64,000 nucleotides of DNA from Bacteroidales bacterium (GCA_021647205.1 JAKIVD010000022.1:1-64000); one strand, 5' to 3'; counted from the first letter of the stretch, positions 27,639 to 38,328 are shown. A program made the numbers and translations. The notes: a model not told the origin generated them from the sequence alone.

Positions 27639-29396
27639 ATGAATTCCCGTCACAACGCCTTACTTTCCTCCATTCTTTCCCCCGCGGACCTGAGAAAGCT
27701 GAAAGCCCGGCAACTTCCGCAACTGGCTGCAGAACTACGCAGTTTTATCCTCGATGTGGTTTCGGTAAAACCGGGGCACCTCGGTGCCAGCCTTGGTGTG
27801 GTAGAGCTGACCATCGCTTTGCATTATGTACTCAATACGCCCGACGACCGCCTTGTTTGGGATGTCGGCCATCAGGCTTATGCCCATAAAATCCTGACGG
27901 GAAGAAAAACCGTGTTTCATACACTGCGGCAGTTGAAAGGCATCAGCGGTTTTCCTTCGCGTGCCGAAAGTGAATTCGACGCCTTCGGGACCGGGCATGC
28001 CTCCACCTCCATTTCGGCAATTCTGGGGATGGCCATGGCCGCCAAACTAAAAGGTAAAAACAGCAGGCAGCATGTTGCCGTTATCGGTGATGGGGCGTTA
28101 ACTGGGGGGATGGCGCTAGAAGCACTGAACAATGCCGGGGTTTCCAATGCCAATATCCTTGTTGTTCTGAACGATAATGGAATGGCCATCGACCACAATG
28201 TGGGGGTAATCAAACGATCGGTATTGAAAAGCCGTAACCTCTTCCATGCCATTAATTTCAAATACTTTGGCCCTGTAGACGGCAATGATGTTTTGCAGCT
28301 TGTAAAAGCTTTGAAGGAAATCCGGGATGTTCAAGGCCCCAAATTATTGCACATAATGACAACCAAGGGAAAGGGGTTCGAAAAGGCAGAAAAGGAACAA
28401 ACCCTTTACCATGCCCCGGGGCGGTTTGACAGGAAAACAGGAGAACGCACCGAGCTGAAAAATGACAAAACAGTTTTGACTTACCAGGAAGTCTTTGGCA
28501 AAACAATTACCGAACTGGCCGGAAGATATGAAAAAATAGTCGCCGTAACCCCTGCCATGCCAACGGGTTCCGCTTTAATTGAAATGATGCGAAAACTGCC
28601 GGGCCGTGTTTTCGATCTGGGCATTGCCGAGCAACATGCCGTTACTTTTTCTGCCGGATTGGCCGCCGAAGGTTTCAAACCTTTTTGTACCATTTATTCT
28701 ACTTTTCTGCAACGCGCTTACGACCAAATCATCCACGATGTGGCCCTGCAAAAACTACCTGTCGTTTTTTGTGTCGACCGTGCCGGTTTGGTGGGCGAAG
28801 ACGGCGCCACCCATCACGGTGTTTTCGACCTGCCCTTTTTAAGGGCAATCCCCAACATGGTGGTTGCAGCACCCCTCCATGAAGCCGACTTTCGGAACCT
28901 CTTGTTTACTGCCGCCACCTACAAAGACGGCCCTTTTGCCATCCGGTATCCGCGCAGCCGGGGTGTTTTGCAACAATGGAAACAGCCGCTTGAAGAATTT
29001 GAAATCGGGAAAGGTAAAGAAATCAGGGAAGGAAATCAAACCGCTATCCTGAGCATCGGCCATGCCGGGAACTTTGCTTTGCAGGCCATTGAACAGTTGG
29101 AAAGTGAACAAGTCGGTTTGTACGACCTGCGTTTTCTAAAACCCCTTGATTCAGCGCTGCTCCATCACGCTTTTTGTCGTTACGAAAACATCATTACGCT
29201 AGAGGACGGAATCCTGAAAGGAGGGTTGTCCGATGCGGTTGCAGCTTTCAAAAGTCAAAACAACTACAATGCAAAACTCATTAGCCTGGGCGTCCCCGAC
29301 CGGTTTATTGAACACGGCACCCAGGAGGAATTAAGGAAGCAATGTGGGTTTGATGCGGAAGGGATTTTGAAAGTTTTGAAGAGAATACCTTTTTAA
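27639..29396 (+). CDS. dxs: 1-deoxy-D-xylulose-5-phosphate synthase
   Basis: This thiamine-diphosphate enzyme condenses pyruvate and glyceraldehyde 3-phosphate, the first step of the MEP isoprenoid pathway. It has 585 residues. The TPP-binding domain shows VWDVGHQAYAHKILTGR and VIGDGALTGGMALEALNNAG with NDNGMAI. The transketolase-type domain begins near TYQEVFGKTI, with RVFDLGIAEQHAVTF and YSTFLQRAYDQIIHDVALQ. A TTG codon at 27636 is in frame, but the ATG at 27639 is the better start. It needs TPP, supplied by ThiL encoded at 22366. Confidence 0.97.
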   Translation: MNSRHNALLSSILSPADLRKLKARQLPQLAAELRSFILDVVSVKPGHLGASLGVVELTIALHYVLNTPDDRLVWDVGHQAYAHKILTGRKTVFHTLRQLKGISGFPSRAESEFDAFGTGHASTSISAILGMAMAAKLKGKNSRQHVAVIGDGALTGGMALEALNNAGVSNANILVVLNDNGMAIDHNVGVIKRSVLKSRNLFHAINFKYFGPVDGNDVLQLVKALKEIRDVQGPKLLHIMTTKGKGFEKAEKEQTLYHAPGRFDRKTGERTELKNDKTVLTYQEVFGKTITELAGRYEKIVAVTPAMPTGSALIEMMRKLPGRVFDLGIAEQHAVTFSAGLAAEGFKPFCTIYSTFLQRAYDQIIHDVALQKLPVVFCVDRAGLVGEDGATHHGVFDLPFLRAIPNMVVAAPLHEADFRNLLFTAATYKDGPFAIRYPRSRGVLQQWKQPLEEFEIGKGKEIREGNQTAILSIGHAGNFALQAIEQLESEQVGLYDLRFLKPLDSALLHHAFCRYENIITLEDGILKGGLSDAVAAFKSQNNYNAKLISLGVPDRFIEHGTQEELRKQCGFDAEGILKVLKRIPF

Positions 29397-29437
29397 TTTC
29401 CGTCTTCCAGCCACCTTGCACGTTTACCGATTAATGC

Positions 29438-29445
29438 TATTTTTG
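29438..29445 (+). promoter_or_regulatory. -7/-33 promoter for ruvA-sprA
   Basis: TATTTTTG matches TAnnTTTG. A TTG (29417-29419) lies 18 bases upstream, close to the -33 spacing. The ruvA ATG is 44 bases downstream. Confidence 0.55.
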
Positions 29446-29489
29446 CCCCTTAACGAATTGCACGACCAACGCAAATCCAATAAAGCAGC

Positions 29490-30071
29490 ATGTATGAATT
29501 TATTAGTGGAAAGCTAATTGACAAGAACCCGGCTTATGTCGTTCTCGAAAACAACGGCATTGGCTTTCTCGTCAATATTTCGCTCAACACTTTTTCCAAA
29601 ATTAAAAACAGGTCGGAAGCCAGGTTATTCATCCATTTTCACGTACGTGAAGATGCACAAATTTTTTATGGTTTTGCCGATGAAACCGAGCGGGAATTGT
29701 TCCGTTTTCTGCTCACTGTTTCAGGTGTAGGGGCAAGCACCGCCCGGCTTATCTTATCGGCACTGACCACCGAAGAACTTTACGATGCCATCGTGTACGG
29801 AAGGGCTGCTGTTTTACAGGGCGTTAAAGGAATTGGCGGCAAAACGGCACAACGCATTATTATCGATTTGAAAGACAAATTGATAAAAGCAGGAATCGAG
29901 CTCGAAAAAGTTGATGCTTCCCACAATACATTAAAAAATGAGGCGTTATCAGGTTTACTGATTCTGGGTTTTAACAAAAGCAGTGCTGAAAAGGCTTTGA
30001 GAAATGTTTTAAACCAGGGTCTGGTCAACAATGTGGAAGACCTGATTAAAGAAGCGCTAAAAATTTTATAA
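29490..30071 (+). CDS. ruvA: Holliday junction DNA helicase subunit RuvA
   Basis: This protein binds the four-way junction as a tetramer and loads RuvB for branch migration. It has 193 residues: an N-terminal OB-fold (MYEFISGKLIDKNPAYVVLE), two helix-hairpin-helix motifs (TVSGVGASTARLILS and GVKGIGGKTAQRIIIDLKDK) and a C-terminal three-helix domain that contacts RuvB (ALSGLLILGFNKSSAEKAL). sprA follows after 42 bases on the same strand, an arrangement common in Bacteroidota. Co-transcription is likely. Confidence 0.97.
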   Translation: MYEFISGKLIDKNPAYVVLENNGIGFLVNISLNTFSKIKNRSEARLFIHFHVREDAQIFYGFADETERELFRFLLTVSGVGASTARLILSALTTEELYDAIVYGRAAVLQGVKGIGGKTAQRIIIDLKDKLIKAGIELEKVDASHNTLKNEALSGLLILGFNKSSAEKALRNVLNQGLVNNVEDLIKEALKIL

Positions 30072-30113
30072 GTGTTTGGGAAACAGCGCTAAAGTTTTTT
30101 AAAAAGGAGCATT

Positions 30114-33100
30114 TTGAGGCGGAAGACAAGACACTTTTTTACTTTAAATCTATTTACGCTACCGGTTTTGTTATTGATTTTGGCAGAATCAATGCCGAAA
30201 TATGCTGGCGCCTTTCCCCAATTCATCCCCCAACCCGATTCAACAAACAAACCCGACAGCTCGGAAGTCCAGTTAATTTTCCCGTTTAGCGACAACACCG
30301 GAAACCCTTACCTCGACGGACAAAACCAGAGTCCGTTGTTTATGCAGGACCCCGCAAATATTGAACGTGAGGTCATCTATAACCCCGAAACCAACTCCTA
30401 CGAATTTGTAAGCAAAATCGGCGACTTTACCTACCGCCCGCCAACGACACTGGACTTCAAAGATTACAGCGATTACAACCTCAAACAGGATATCCGTAAA
30501 TATTGGACAGAAAGATCGCAAACTGCGGGCACCGCCGAAGGAACACGCCTCATCCCAAAAATACATATCGGGGGGGAAGCATTCGACAAAATATTTGGCA
30601 GCAACACCATCGACATCCGCCCGCAGGGCTCGGCAGAAGTGAGCTTTGGCATTTTGCACAACCGGCGCGATGACCCCTCACTTGATGTACGGCAGCGGAA
30701 AACCACCAACTTCGATTTCGACATGAAAATCCAAATGAACGTGGTGGCCAAAATCGGGGATAAAATTGAATTCAAAGCCAATTACAATACCGAGTCGTCA
30801 TTCGATTTTGAGAATACGCTGAAACTGAAATACGAGGGACAGGAAGACGAAATCATCCAGTTAATCGAAGCAGGGAATGTGAGCCTTCCCCTCAAATCGA
30901 CACTTATCAGGGGAAGCCAGAGTTTGTTCGGGGTAAAGACCGAACTGAAATTTGGTAAAACAACCGTAACGGGTGTGTTTTCGCAGCAGCAGAGCGAAAC
31001 CCGAAACATTTCTGTGCAGGGTGGCGCCCAAACCAACCGTTTCAAGCTGACATCCCTCGACTACGAAGAAAACAAACACTTCTTCCTTGCACATGCCTTT
31101 CGCGACCAATACGAAACAGCGCTTTCCAGTTTGCCGATTATTACCTCCGATGTTACCATTACACGCATGGAAGTCTGGGTAACCAATATCGGGGCCGCTA
31201 CCGAAGAAAACCGGAACATTGTTGCTTTTGCCGACCTTGGTGAAGGAGACCCGAAGTACATTGCCAACCCTTATATTTATCCCACACCGGGTGGCGAAAT
31301 ACCATCAAACCGATCGAACGACATGCTGGCAAAAATGGATTCGGCGCAGGTGAGAAGTATTAATACCGTTACCAATTACCTCACGGGCGACCCTTACGGA
31401 CTGGGAACCAGTAATTATTTCGTGCCGGGGATAGATTTCGTAAAGCTGGAAAATGCCCGGAAACTGAGGCCTTCGGAATACTCTTACAACACCAGGCTGG
31501 GCTTTCTTTCGTTGAATACTTCATTGAATGCCGACCAGGTACTTGCAGTGGCTGTGCAATACACCATCATCGGCATTGATACCGTTTTCCAGATTGGTGA
31601 GTTTTCTGACCAGGGCATTGTGGCACCGGCGAACCTTGTCGTCAAATTGTTGAAAAGCAACACCACGATCACCACTGTCCCCATGTGGGACCTGATGATG
31701 AAAAACGTGTATGCCATCGGTGCATACCAGGTGCAGAAAGATGATTTCCGTTTGAATATTTTGTATTCGGGCAACAACAACGGTGTTCCCACGGGTTATT
31801 TCACCGACGGCCCCGAAGATGTAACAGGTGTACCCCTGATTCATTTGCTCGGGATTGACAACCTCGACAACCAGCTCAACCCAATTGCGGGTGGCGACGG
31901 CAGGTTCGACTTTATTGATGGTGCAGCACGACAGGGGGGGACTTTTCAGGCATCGAACGGGCGCTTGTTTTTTTCTTCGCTGGAACCTTTCGGTAGTTTT
32001 ATCCGCGATTCGGTTTTTCCCGACAATCCCGAAGAAGCCGACCGCTATGCTTTTGATTCCCTGTACACACAAACCAAAACAGCAGCAGAGCAATTTCCCG
32101 ACAAAAACCGCTTCCTTATCGAAGGGATGTACAAATCACAGTCAGGTTCAGACATTAGTTTAAATGCGCTAAATGTACCTCAGGGTTCGGTGAAAGTTAC
32201 CGCCGGCGGCGTACCACTGGTTGAAAATGTGGATTATACGGTTGATTACACCCTGGGACGCGTGAAAATAATCAACGAAGGGGTGATGAATTCCGGGGTG
32301 CCCATTAATGTTTCGCTGGAGAGCAATTCGATGTTCAATGTGCAGCAAAAGCGGATGATGGGGCTGCGTTTCGACCACGAAATCAACAAAGACTTTCACA
32401 TTGGGGGTACAATATTAAACCTGCACGAACGGCCACTCACCCAAAAAGTGAATTACGGGGACGACCCCATCTCGAACACCATGTGGGGGCTTGACTTGAG
32501 CTACCGGAAAGATTCGAGGTGGCTGACCAATGTACTGAACAGTTTGCCCGGTATTTCGACCAATGTGGTTTCCAAACTGACCGTGGATGCCGAGTTTGCA
32601 CAGTTTATTCCCGGACATTCCAAAGCCATCGGAAAAACCGGGACCACCTACATTGATGACTTCGAGGGTGCGAAATCTTCCATCGACCTAAAGTACATCG
32701 GCTCCTGGTTTCTGGCCAGTACGCCACAGGGACAGCCCGAGCTTTTTCCCGAAGCACAGAAAAATGACCTTAGCTATGGCATGAACCGTTCCCTCTTGTC
32801 GTGGTACATTATCGATCCGCTTTTTTACGATCGTACCGGTGGTCTCCGCCCCTCCAATGTTGACAGAAACGAGATATCTAAAAACTCCACGCGCCAGGTA
32901 CTCGAAACCGAAGTCTTTCCCAACCGCGACATCCCCAATGGCCGGCCTTCAAACCTTGCCGTGCTCAACCTGGCCTACTACCCCAACGAAAGAGGCCCCT
33001 ACAACTACGATGACCAACGAATAAATCCTGACGGAACACTTACCGACCCCAGAGACAGATGGGCCGGCATCATGCGCAGGATTGAATCATCAGACTTTGA

Positions 33101-36100
33101 GGCAACCAATATCGAATACATCGAGTTCTGGATGATGGACCCTTTTACCGAAGAAGAATACGCCAACAGCAGGGGCGAGATATACATTAACCTGGGGGAA
33201 ATCTCGGAGGATATTTTAAGGGACGGGAGAAAAAGCTACGAGAACGGCCTGCCCGGTACAGAGGTGCTTGAAAATGTTGACACTACCATCTGGGGACTTG
33301 TCCCGACACTGCAGGCTTTGGTCGAATCGTTCAGTAATGTTGGCGGCTCAAGGAAGTTTCAGGATGTGGGCTACGAAGGCCTAAGCGATGAAAATGAACA
33401 GGTAAAGCGGAGAAATTACCTCAATGTAATCCGCCAAAAACTGGACGACATTGCGTATGACAAAGCCGAGGCAGACCCGTCATCGGACAACTACCACTAT
33501 TTCAGGGGAACCGATTATGATGCAGAAGCCAGGTACTCAAGTGTAACCGAACGCTACAAAGCCTTTAACAACAGCGAAGGCAACTCCCCTACCGACGACA
33601 TCAACCCCGAAACCTATCCCACTGCTGCAACCATCGTCCCAAACGTGGAAGACATTAACCGCGACAACACCCTGGGTGAGTCCGAACGTTATTTTCAATA
33701 CAAAGTTGTTCTCGATCCCAACGAAATGGAAGTCGGGAAAAACTACATTACCGACATCCGCCGTGCAACCAATGTCCGCCTGGCAAACAATGATGTGACC
33801 GATGTCAACTGGTACCAGTTTAAAATCCCGGTACAAAACCCCGAAAAAATTGTCGGTGGCATCAGCGACTTCCGCTCAATCCGCTTTATGCGCCTGTTCA
33901 TGAAAAATTTCAACCAGCCGATAGTGGTTCGCTTCGCCACTTTTGAACTGGTACGTAGTGAGTGGCGGCGGTACCAGCATTCTTTGTTGTCGCAGGGCGA
34001 ATACGATCCGGGCGATGAAATTAATGAAACAGAATTTGCCATATCGACAGTAAACATTGAAGAAAACGGAAGCCGCGAACCGATTCCGTACAGAATACCA
34101 CCGGGCATTGACCGGCAGGTTCAGTTTGGCCAGACCAATTACGTAAGGCTCAACGAACAATCTATTGAACTGGCTGTTAACCACCTGCTTGACGGGGATG
34201 CGCGCGGGGTGTTCAAAACAACAGATTTCGATTTCCGGCAATATAAAAAACTGAAAATGTTCATCCATGCTGAAAATATGTTTGGCGAAGAGGAAACCTA
34301 CAACTATGGTGATATGACAGTATTTATCAGGGTGGGAAGCGATTTTACACACAATTATTACGAATACGAAATTCCACTTGAGTTTACGCCCTGGCTGCCC
34401 AAAACCACCAACCCCGATTCCATCTGGCCGGCCATTAACAATATGGAGATCGACCTGAGGGAAATGGTTAAAGTAAAAGAGGAGAGGAATGTTGCCCTGC
34501 GGCAGGCCGGCTCCAACCTGGCACTGTTTAAACCTTATATCAAACAGTTGCCAAACAGCCGGATAACCGTCCTGGGGAACCCGAACATCAGCGATGTAAT
34601 GGGAATATTGATTGGGGTGCGGAACCCAAAAAGACGTGGCATCAGCCTCGATGACGACGGCGAAGCCAAAAGTGCTTTCATCTGGCTGGATGAACTGCGG
34701 CTGACAGACTTTAACGACAAACCGGGATGGGCAGGTACAGGCCGGGTTGAAGCCACGCTTGCCGATTTGGGTAAAATCGCCTTGTCAGGCTCGTACCGTT
34801 CTTCAGGTTTTGGAAGTATCGATTCAAAAATCAGTGAAGTCCCCCTGGAAGCAATCAGCTCTTACCTGATTGCAACCGATATTGACTGGGGCAAATTTTT
34901 TGGGCAAAAAGCCGGCGTGCGCATCCCCATGCACTGGGACTATGGCGTTGATCAGATTACACCCTTGTACAACCCGCTAAACCCCGATGTTATTCTTAAA
35001 GAAGACCTCGATACCTACACCAGCGACCAAAACCGGGATTCGGTAAAAATGCTGACGGAAGACAGGACTGTCCGCCAAAACCTCAACTTTATGAATGTGC
35101 GCAAAACAAGGACCAACAGTAAAAAGAAAGCCAGGGTTTACGATATCGAAAACTTCGATGCCTCTTTTGCCTACTCAACAAAGAAACACCGCGATATTGA
35201 TTTTGAATACGATGATCAGAAAGAATACCGTGGTGGCCTCGGGTACAACTGGAATGGCAAACCCAAAAACTACAAACCTTTCGGAAAGATTAAGGCACTT
35301 AAGTCAAAGCACCTGGCGCTTATCAAGGACTTCAACATTTACCTCCTCCCAAAAGTGTTCTCTTTCAGAACCGACATGAACCGGAGCCTCCGGACAACCA
35401 AATACCGAAACAAAAGTATTGGCGACATTATTTTGTATCCAACTTACGACCGTGTTTTTAACTGGAACAGGCTGTACGATTTCAAATACGATTTTTCAAA
35501 ATCGCTGACATTTGAACTGAAAGCCGGGGCAAATACCTATATTAAAGAACCACAAATTTATCCCGATCAAAATACACAGGAATGGGAAGAATACAAACAA
35601 GCTATCTGGAATGACATTGGAAACGGGGGAACCATGCAGCGCTACAACCAGACTTTCAGGGTCAATTACAACCTGCCGCTGAAGAAAATACCGGTAATCG
35701 ACTGGCTTACCCTGGCGGCAAGCTACCAGTCGGTTTATACCTGGTCGGCCTCACCAATTTCTATTCAGGAGCGTTTTGGAAACACCATCGAAAATTCCAA
35801 CATGATCCAATTAAACAGCGGTGCCGATTTTAGCAAGCTGTACAACAAAGTCCCTTATTTAAAAACACTAAACCGCTCAGGAAAACGGCGATCATCGCGC
35901 CCGGGGTCAAGAACAAGACAGGAACCTGACCCAAAGTCTGCTGAGCCGGATACCGTCGCCAAACCAAAAATAAACTACGGGAAAATAATCGGGGAAGGAG
36001 CTTTGAAAATTCTTATGCTGGTGAAGAAAGCCTCACTGACATACAGCGAAGGAAACGGAACGGTACTGCCCGGCTTTACGCCCGAACCAACTTTACTGGG

Positions 36101-37388
36101 ACTGGACATGCAAAAAGAAAATGCCCCCGGATTGGGATTTGTATTCGGTGACCAAAAAGATATTCGGCCCAATGCCGTCCAGTATGGCTGGATAACTACC
36201 GACTCGGTGCTGAACAACCCCTACATCACCAAACACAACGAAAATCTGGGCTACAAACTAAACACCGATATATTGGGGGCGATAAGGATTGATTTTGACG
36301 GATCAAGAATTTACACCGAGAACTACACAGCTTATTTCCGTTACGACCCGACCGGGGATACTTTTGCTACCTTCTCCCCCATCCAAAGGGGAAACTTCAG
36401 CATGTCGTATTCCATGATCAGCACCTCCTTTGAGAAGCGCGATTCGGTTGGGGCCTCGCAAACATACAGCACATTTCTGGGCAACAGGCCCGAAATTGCG
36501 GAACGCCTCGCACGGGCAAATCCGGTTTGGATGGAAAATCAGGAATACTTCATCGATTCGCTTACCGGCGACCGTTACCCGCTGGGGTATGGCCCCAATT
36601 CGCAAAGCGTGCTCTACTATTCAATGCTGGCAGCGTATTCGGGCCAAAGTTCAACTTCCATCAGCATCAACAACAATCCCTTCCCGAAAATCCCGCTGCC
36701 AAACTGGCGCATTACCTTTAACGGGCTGACCAATATCGATGCCATCGCCAAATTGTTCAGGTCCGTCAATATCAGCAGTGGCTACCGGTCGATGCTGACG
36801 ATTAATTCGTGGGAGACCAATGTGGCCTTCGACCCGGAAAGCCCGGGGGAGTTTATGGCCAACAGCACAAATTACCTGACAAGGTTTAATGTAGGTGTGG
36901 TTTCGCTCATGGAGCAGTTCAGCCCGCTCATCGGGTTTGACATTACCATGCACAACAGCCTGAGCATCCGCCTTGATTACAAAAAGTCGCGCAACCTGAC
37001 CATGAGCTACATAAACAATCAGCTAACCGAGATTGTCGGTAAAGAAGTCGTGGTGGGCCTTGGCTACCGGGTTAAAAATATTCAGTTTTCAATGAACTCT
37101 ATTAACGGAGGGGGAAAAACAAATTTCAACAGCGACCTGAACCTGAAGCTTGATTTTGGGATACGGGACAATGTTACTATTCTCCGAAGGATAGATGAGG
37201 GCAACAACCAGATTTCGGCCGGCTCGAAACAGTACACCCTCAACTTTTCTGCCGATTACATGCTCAGCCAAAGTTTACAATTACGTGCCTATTACAACTG
37301 GACGAGCAACACCCCTTATATTTCTGCGCAGTTTCCCAATGCAACAACCAATGGCGGTTTCAGCCTGCGGTTTAACCTGGCCCAGTAA
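30114..37388 (+). CDS. sprA: type IX secretion outer-membrane translocon SprA (Sov)
   Basis: SprA is the giant 36-strand outer-membrane beta-barrel through which T9SS cargo leaves the cell. The 2,424-residue length is typical. The N-terminus has a signal peptide (FTLPVLLLILAES) only if translation starts at the TTG at 30114, which is preceded by an aaggag ribosome-binding site 4 bases upstream. The first ATG (30192) would remove most of it. Regions recognisable as SprA include RPPTTLDFKDYSDYNLKQ, NRRDDPSLDVRQRKT, MGLRFDHEINKDFHIGGT, TYIDDFEGAKSSIDL, and the C-terminal barrel ending SADYMLSQSLQLRAYYNW. A short Arg/Ser/Pro-rich insertion lies near residue 1930 (GKRRSSRPGSRTRQ). It works with the gldKLMN/porP products encoded at 2943-8993. 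Confidence 0.96.
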   Translation: MRRKTRHFFTLNLFTLPVLLLILAESMPKYAGAFPQFIPQPDSTNKPDSSEVQLIFPFSDNTGNPYLDGQNQSPLFMQDPANIEREVIYNPETNSYEFVSKIGDFTYRPPTTLDFKDYSDYNLKQDIRKYWTERSQTAGTAEGTRLIPKIHIGGEAFDKIFGSNTIDIRPQGSAEVSFGILHNRRDDPSLDVRQRKTTNFDFDMKIQMNVVAKIGDKIEFKANYNTESSFDFENTLKLKYEGQEDEIIQLIEAGNVSLPLKSTLIRGSQSLFGVKTELKFGKTTVTGVFSQQQSETRNISVQGGAQTNRFKLTSLDYEENKHFFLAHAFRDQYETALSSLPIITSDVTITRMEVWVTNIGAATEENRNIVAFADLGEGDPKYIANPYIYPTPGGEIPSNRSNDMLAKMDSAQVRSINTVTNYLTGDPYGLGTSNYFVPGIDFVKLENARKLRPSEYSYNTRLGFLSLNTSLNADQVLAVAVQYTIIGIDTVFQIGEFSDQGIVAPANLVVKLLKSNTTITTVPMWDLMMKNVYAIGAYQVQKDDFRLNILYSGNNNGVPTGYFTDGPEDVTGVPLIHLLGIDNLDNQLNPIAGGDGRFDFIDGAARQGGTFQASNGRLFFSSLEPFGSFIRDSVFPDNPEEADRYAFDSLYTQTKTAAEQFPDKNRFLIEGMYKSQSGSDISLNALNVPQGSVKVTAGGVPLVENVDYTVDYTLGRVKIINEGVMNSGVPINVSLESNSMFNVQQKRMMGLRFDHEINKDFHIGGTILNLHERPLTQKVNYGDDPISNTMWGLDLSYRKDSRWLTNVLNSLPGISTNVVSKLTVDAEFAQFIPGHSKAIGKTGTTYIDDFEGAKSSIDLKYIGSWFLASTPQGQPELFPEAQKNDLSYGMNRSLLSWYIIDPLFYDRTGGLRPSNVDRNEISKNSTRQVLETEVFPNRDIPNGRPSNLAVLNLAYYPNERGPYNYDDQRINPDGTLTDPRDRWAGIMRRIESSDFEATNIEYIEFWMMDPFTEEEYANSRGEIYINLGEISEDILRDGRKSYENGLPGTEVLENVDTTIWGLVPTLQALVESFSNVGGSRKFQDVGYEGLSDENEQVKRRNYLNVIRQKLDDIAYDKAEADPSSDNYHYFRGTDYDAEARYSSVTERYKAFNNSEGNSPTDDINPETYPTAATIVPNVEDINRDNTLGESERYFQYKVVLDPNEMEVGKNYITDIRRATNVRLANNDVTDVNWYQFKIPVQNPEKIVGGISDFRSIRFMRLFMKNFNQPIVVRFATFELVRSEWRRYQHSLLSQGEYDPGDEINETEFAISTVNIEENGSREPIPYRIPPGIDRQVQFGQTNYVRLNEQSIELAVNHLLDGDARGVFKTTDFDFRQYKKLKMFIHAENMFGEEETYNYGDMTVFIRVGSDFTHNYYEYEIPLEFTPWLPKTTNPDSIWPAINNMEIDLREMVKVKEERNVALRQAGSNLALFKPYIKQLPNSRITVLGNPNISDVMGILIGVRNPKRRGISLDDDGEAKSAFIWLDELRLTDFNDKPGWAGTGRVEATLADLGKIALSGSYRSSGFGSIDSKISEVPLEAISSYLIATDIDWGKFFGQKAGVRIPMHWDYGVDQITPLYNPLNPDVILKEDLDTYTSDQNRDSVKMLTEDRTVRQNLNFMNVRKTRTNSKKKARVYDIENFDASFAYSTKKHRDIDFEYDDQKEYRGGLGYNWNGKPKNYKPFGKIKALKSKHLALIKDFNIYLLPKVFSFRTDMNRSLRTTKYRNKSIGDIILYPTYDRVFNWNRLYDFKYDFSKSLTFELKAGANTYIKEPQIYPDQNTQEWEEYKQAIWNDIGNGGTMQRYNQTFRVNYNLPLKKIPVIDWLTLAASYQSVYTWSASPISIQERFGNTIENSNMIQLNSGADFSKLYNKVPYLKTLNRSGKRRSSRPGSRTRQEPDPKSAEPDTVAKPKINYGKIIGEGALKILMLVKKASLTYSEGNGTVLPGFTPEPTLLGLDMQKENAPGLGFVFGDQKDIRPNAVQYGWITTDSVLNNPYITKHNENLGYKLNTDILGAIRIDFDGSRIYTENYTAYFRYDPTGDTFATFSPIQRGNFSMSYSMISTSFEKRDSVGASQTYSTFLGNRPEIAERLARANPVWMENQEYFIDSLTGDRYPLGYGPNSQSVLYYSMLAAYSGQSSTSISINNNPFPKIPLPNWRITFNGLTNIDAIAKLFRSVNISSGYRSMLTINSWETNVAFDPESPGEFMANSTNYLTRFNVGVVSLMEQFSPLIGFDITMHNSLSIRLDYKKSRNLTMSYINNQLTEIVGKEVVVGLGYRVKNIQFSMNSINGGGKTNFNSDLNLKLDFGIRDNVTILRRIDEGNNQISAGSKQYTLNFSADYMLSQSLQLRAYYNWTSNTPYISAQFPNATTNGGFSLRFNLAQ

Positions 37389-37489
37389 ATAAGTGTTTAA
37401 GATACCGGAAGTTTAAGGTCTGCTTCGGCTTGTGATGCATTTGCCCCCGACAAAGTCGGCCAAAACCCGGATGAACAAAAAAAATAAAT

Positions 37490-37497
37490 TACTTTTG
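37490..37497 (+). promoter_or_regulatory. -7 promoter box for gcvH
   Basis: TACTTTTG matches TAnnTTTG, 26 bases before the ATG. A small hairpin, ccgac-aaa-gtcgg, lies just upstream at 37447-37459. Confidence 0.5.
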
Positions 37498-37523
37498 AAG
37501 CCCATTAATTAAATTGATTTGAA

Positions 37524-37904
37524 ATGAACATTCCGGAAAATTTATTGTACTCAGAAGACCACGAGTGGTTACGGGTTGAAGGCGATGAGGCTGTCATTGG
37601 CATCACCGATTTTGCACAGAAAGAATTGGGCGATATTGTTTACATCGAGGTGGAAACCCTGGATGAAACCCTTGAAAAAGGTGATGTTTTTGGTACGGTG
37701 GAAGCCGTAAAAACTGTTTCGGACCTGATGATGCCCCTGGGTGGAACCGTTGTTGAAGTGAACGAATCGCTGGGCGACGAACCCGAAGGCGTAAATAAAG
37801 ACCCCTACGGAGAAGGGTGGATCATTAAAATTAAAATCGGAGATACCGCCGAGTTGGACAAGCTGCTCGACCATGCCGCCTACAAAGCAAGTATTGAAGG
37901 CTGA
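37524..37904 (+). CDS. gcvH: glycine cleavage system H protein
   Basis: This lipoyl carrier shuttles the aminomethyl intermediate between the P, T and L proteins of glycine cleavage. It has 126 residues. The lipoylated lysine is Lys63 in [11 protein letters not shown], in the usual hairpin turn. [20 protein letters not shown] and [14 protein letters not shown] are also family hallmarks. The other gcv genes are not in the window. The VanZ-like gene overlaps its end by 32 bases. Confidence 0.97.
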   Translation: MNIPENLLYSEDHEWLRVEGDEAVIGITDFAQKELGDIVYIEVETLDETLEKGDVFGTVEAVKTVSDLMMPLGGTVVEVNESLGDEPEGVNKDPYGEGWIIKIKIGDTAELDKLLDHAAYKASIEG

Positions 37905-38328
37905 GTGCTTCCTTTGCAAGCTGATCCGGCAACAATGGCGTGCCCTTGTCTGGGTGGTTTTTATCCTGATAATTACCGGAATACCTGGATCTTATATACC
38001 GGAAGTCGTGACTTTTTGGGACTGGATTCAACCCGATAAGGTTGTTCACATTGCGGTGTTCGGCGTGTTGTCCTTCTTGATACTGTACAATGCACGCACA
38101 CAATATTTAGAAAGCAGTCGCCGTTATCTTTATGTGGTAGTGGCTGTCGGGATGGCTTCATCTTACGGCCTGCTTACTGAAGTTTTGCAACGCGATGTTT
38201 TTGTCGGACGCTCTGGAAATGTGTACGATGTGTTGGCCGACATCCTCGGTGCCGGGGCAGGGTGGTTAGTATTTAGGTGGTTGCAGCGAAAAAAAATATG
38301 GGAAAACAATCAGCCAAATATCAATTAA
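37873..38328 (+). CDS. VanZ-like family membrane protein
   Basis: This is a small membrane protein of 151 residues with four hydrophobic segments. The family pattern is present: [23 protein letters not shown] near residues 42-65 (an Asp-Lys-x-x-His turn) and [27 protein letters not shown] (Glu, Arg and Asp conserved) near residues 105-130. VanZ-like proteins are linked to teicoplanin resistance in enterococci, but most bacterial homologues have no known role. The ATG at 37873 overlaps gcvH by 32 bases; a TTG at 37894 is another in-frame choice. Confidence 0.82.
   Translation: MPPTKQVLKAECFLCKLIRQQWRALVWVVFILIITGIPGSYIPEVVTFWDWIQPDKVVHIAVFGVLSFLILYNARTQYLESSRRYLYVVVAVGMASSYGLLTEVLQRDVFVGRSGNVYDVLADILGAGAGWLVFRWLQRKKIWENNQPNIN

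Noticed and set aside
31521-32093. 190-codon minus-strand frame across sprA
   Set aside because: Antisense shadow of the sprA barrel region.
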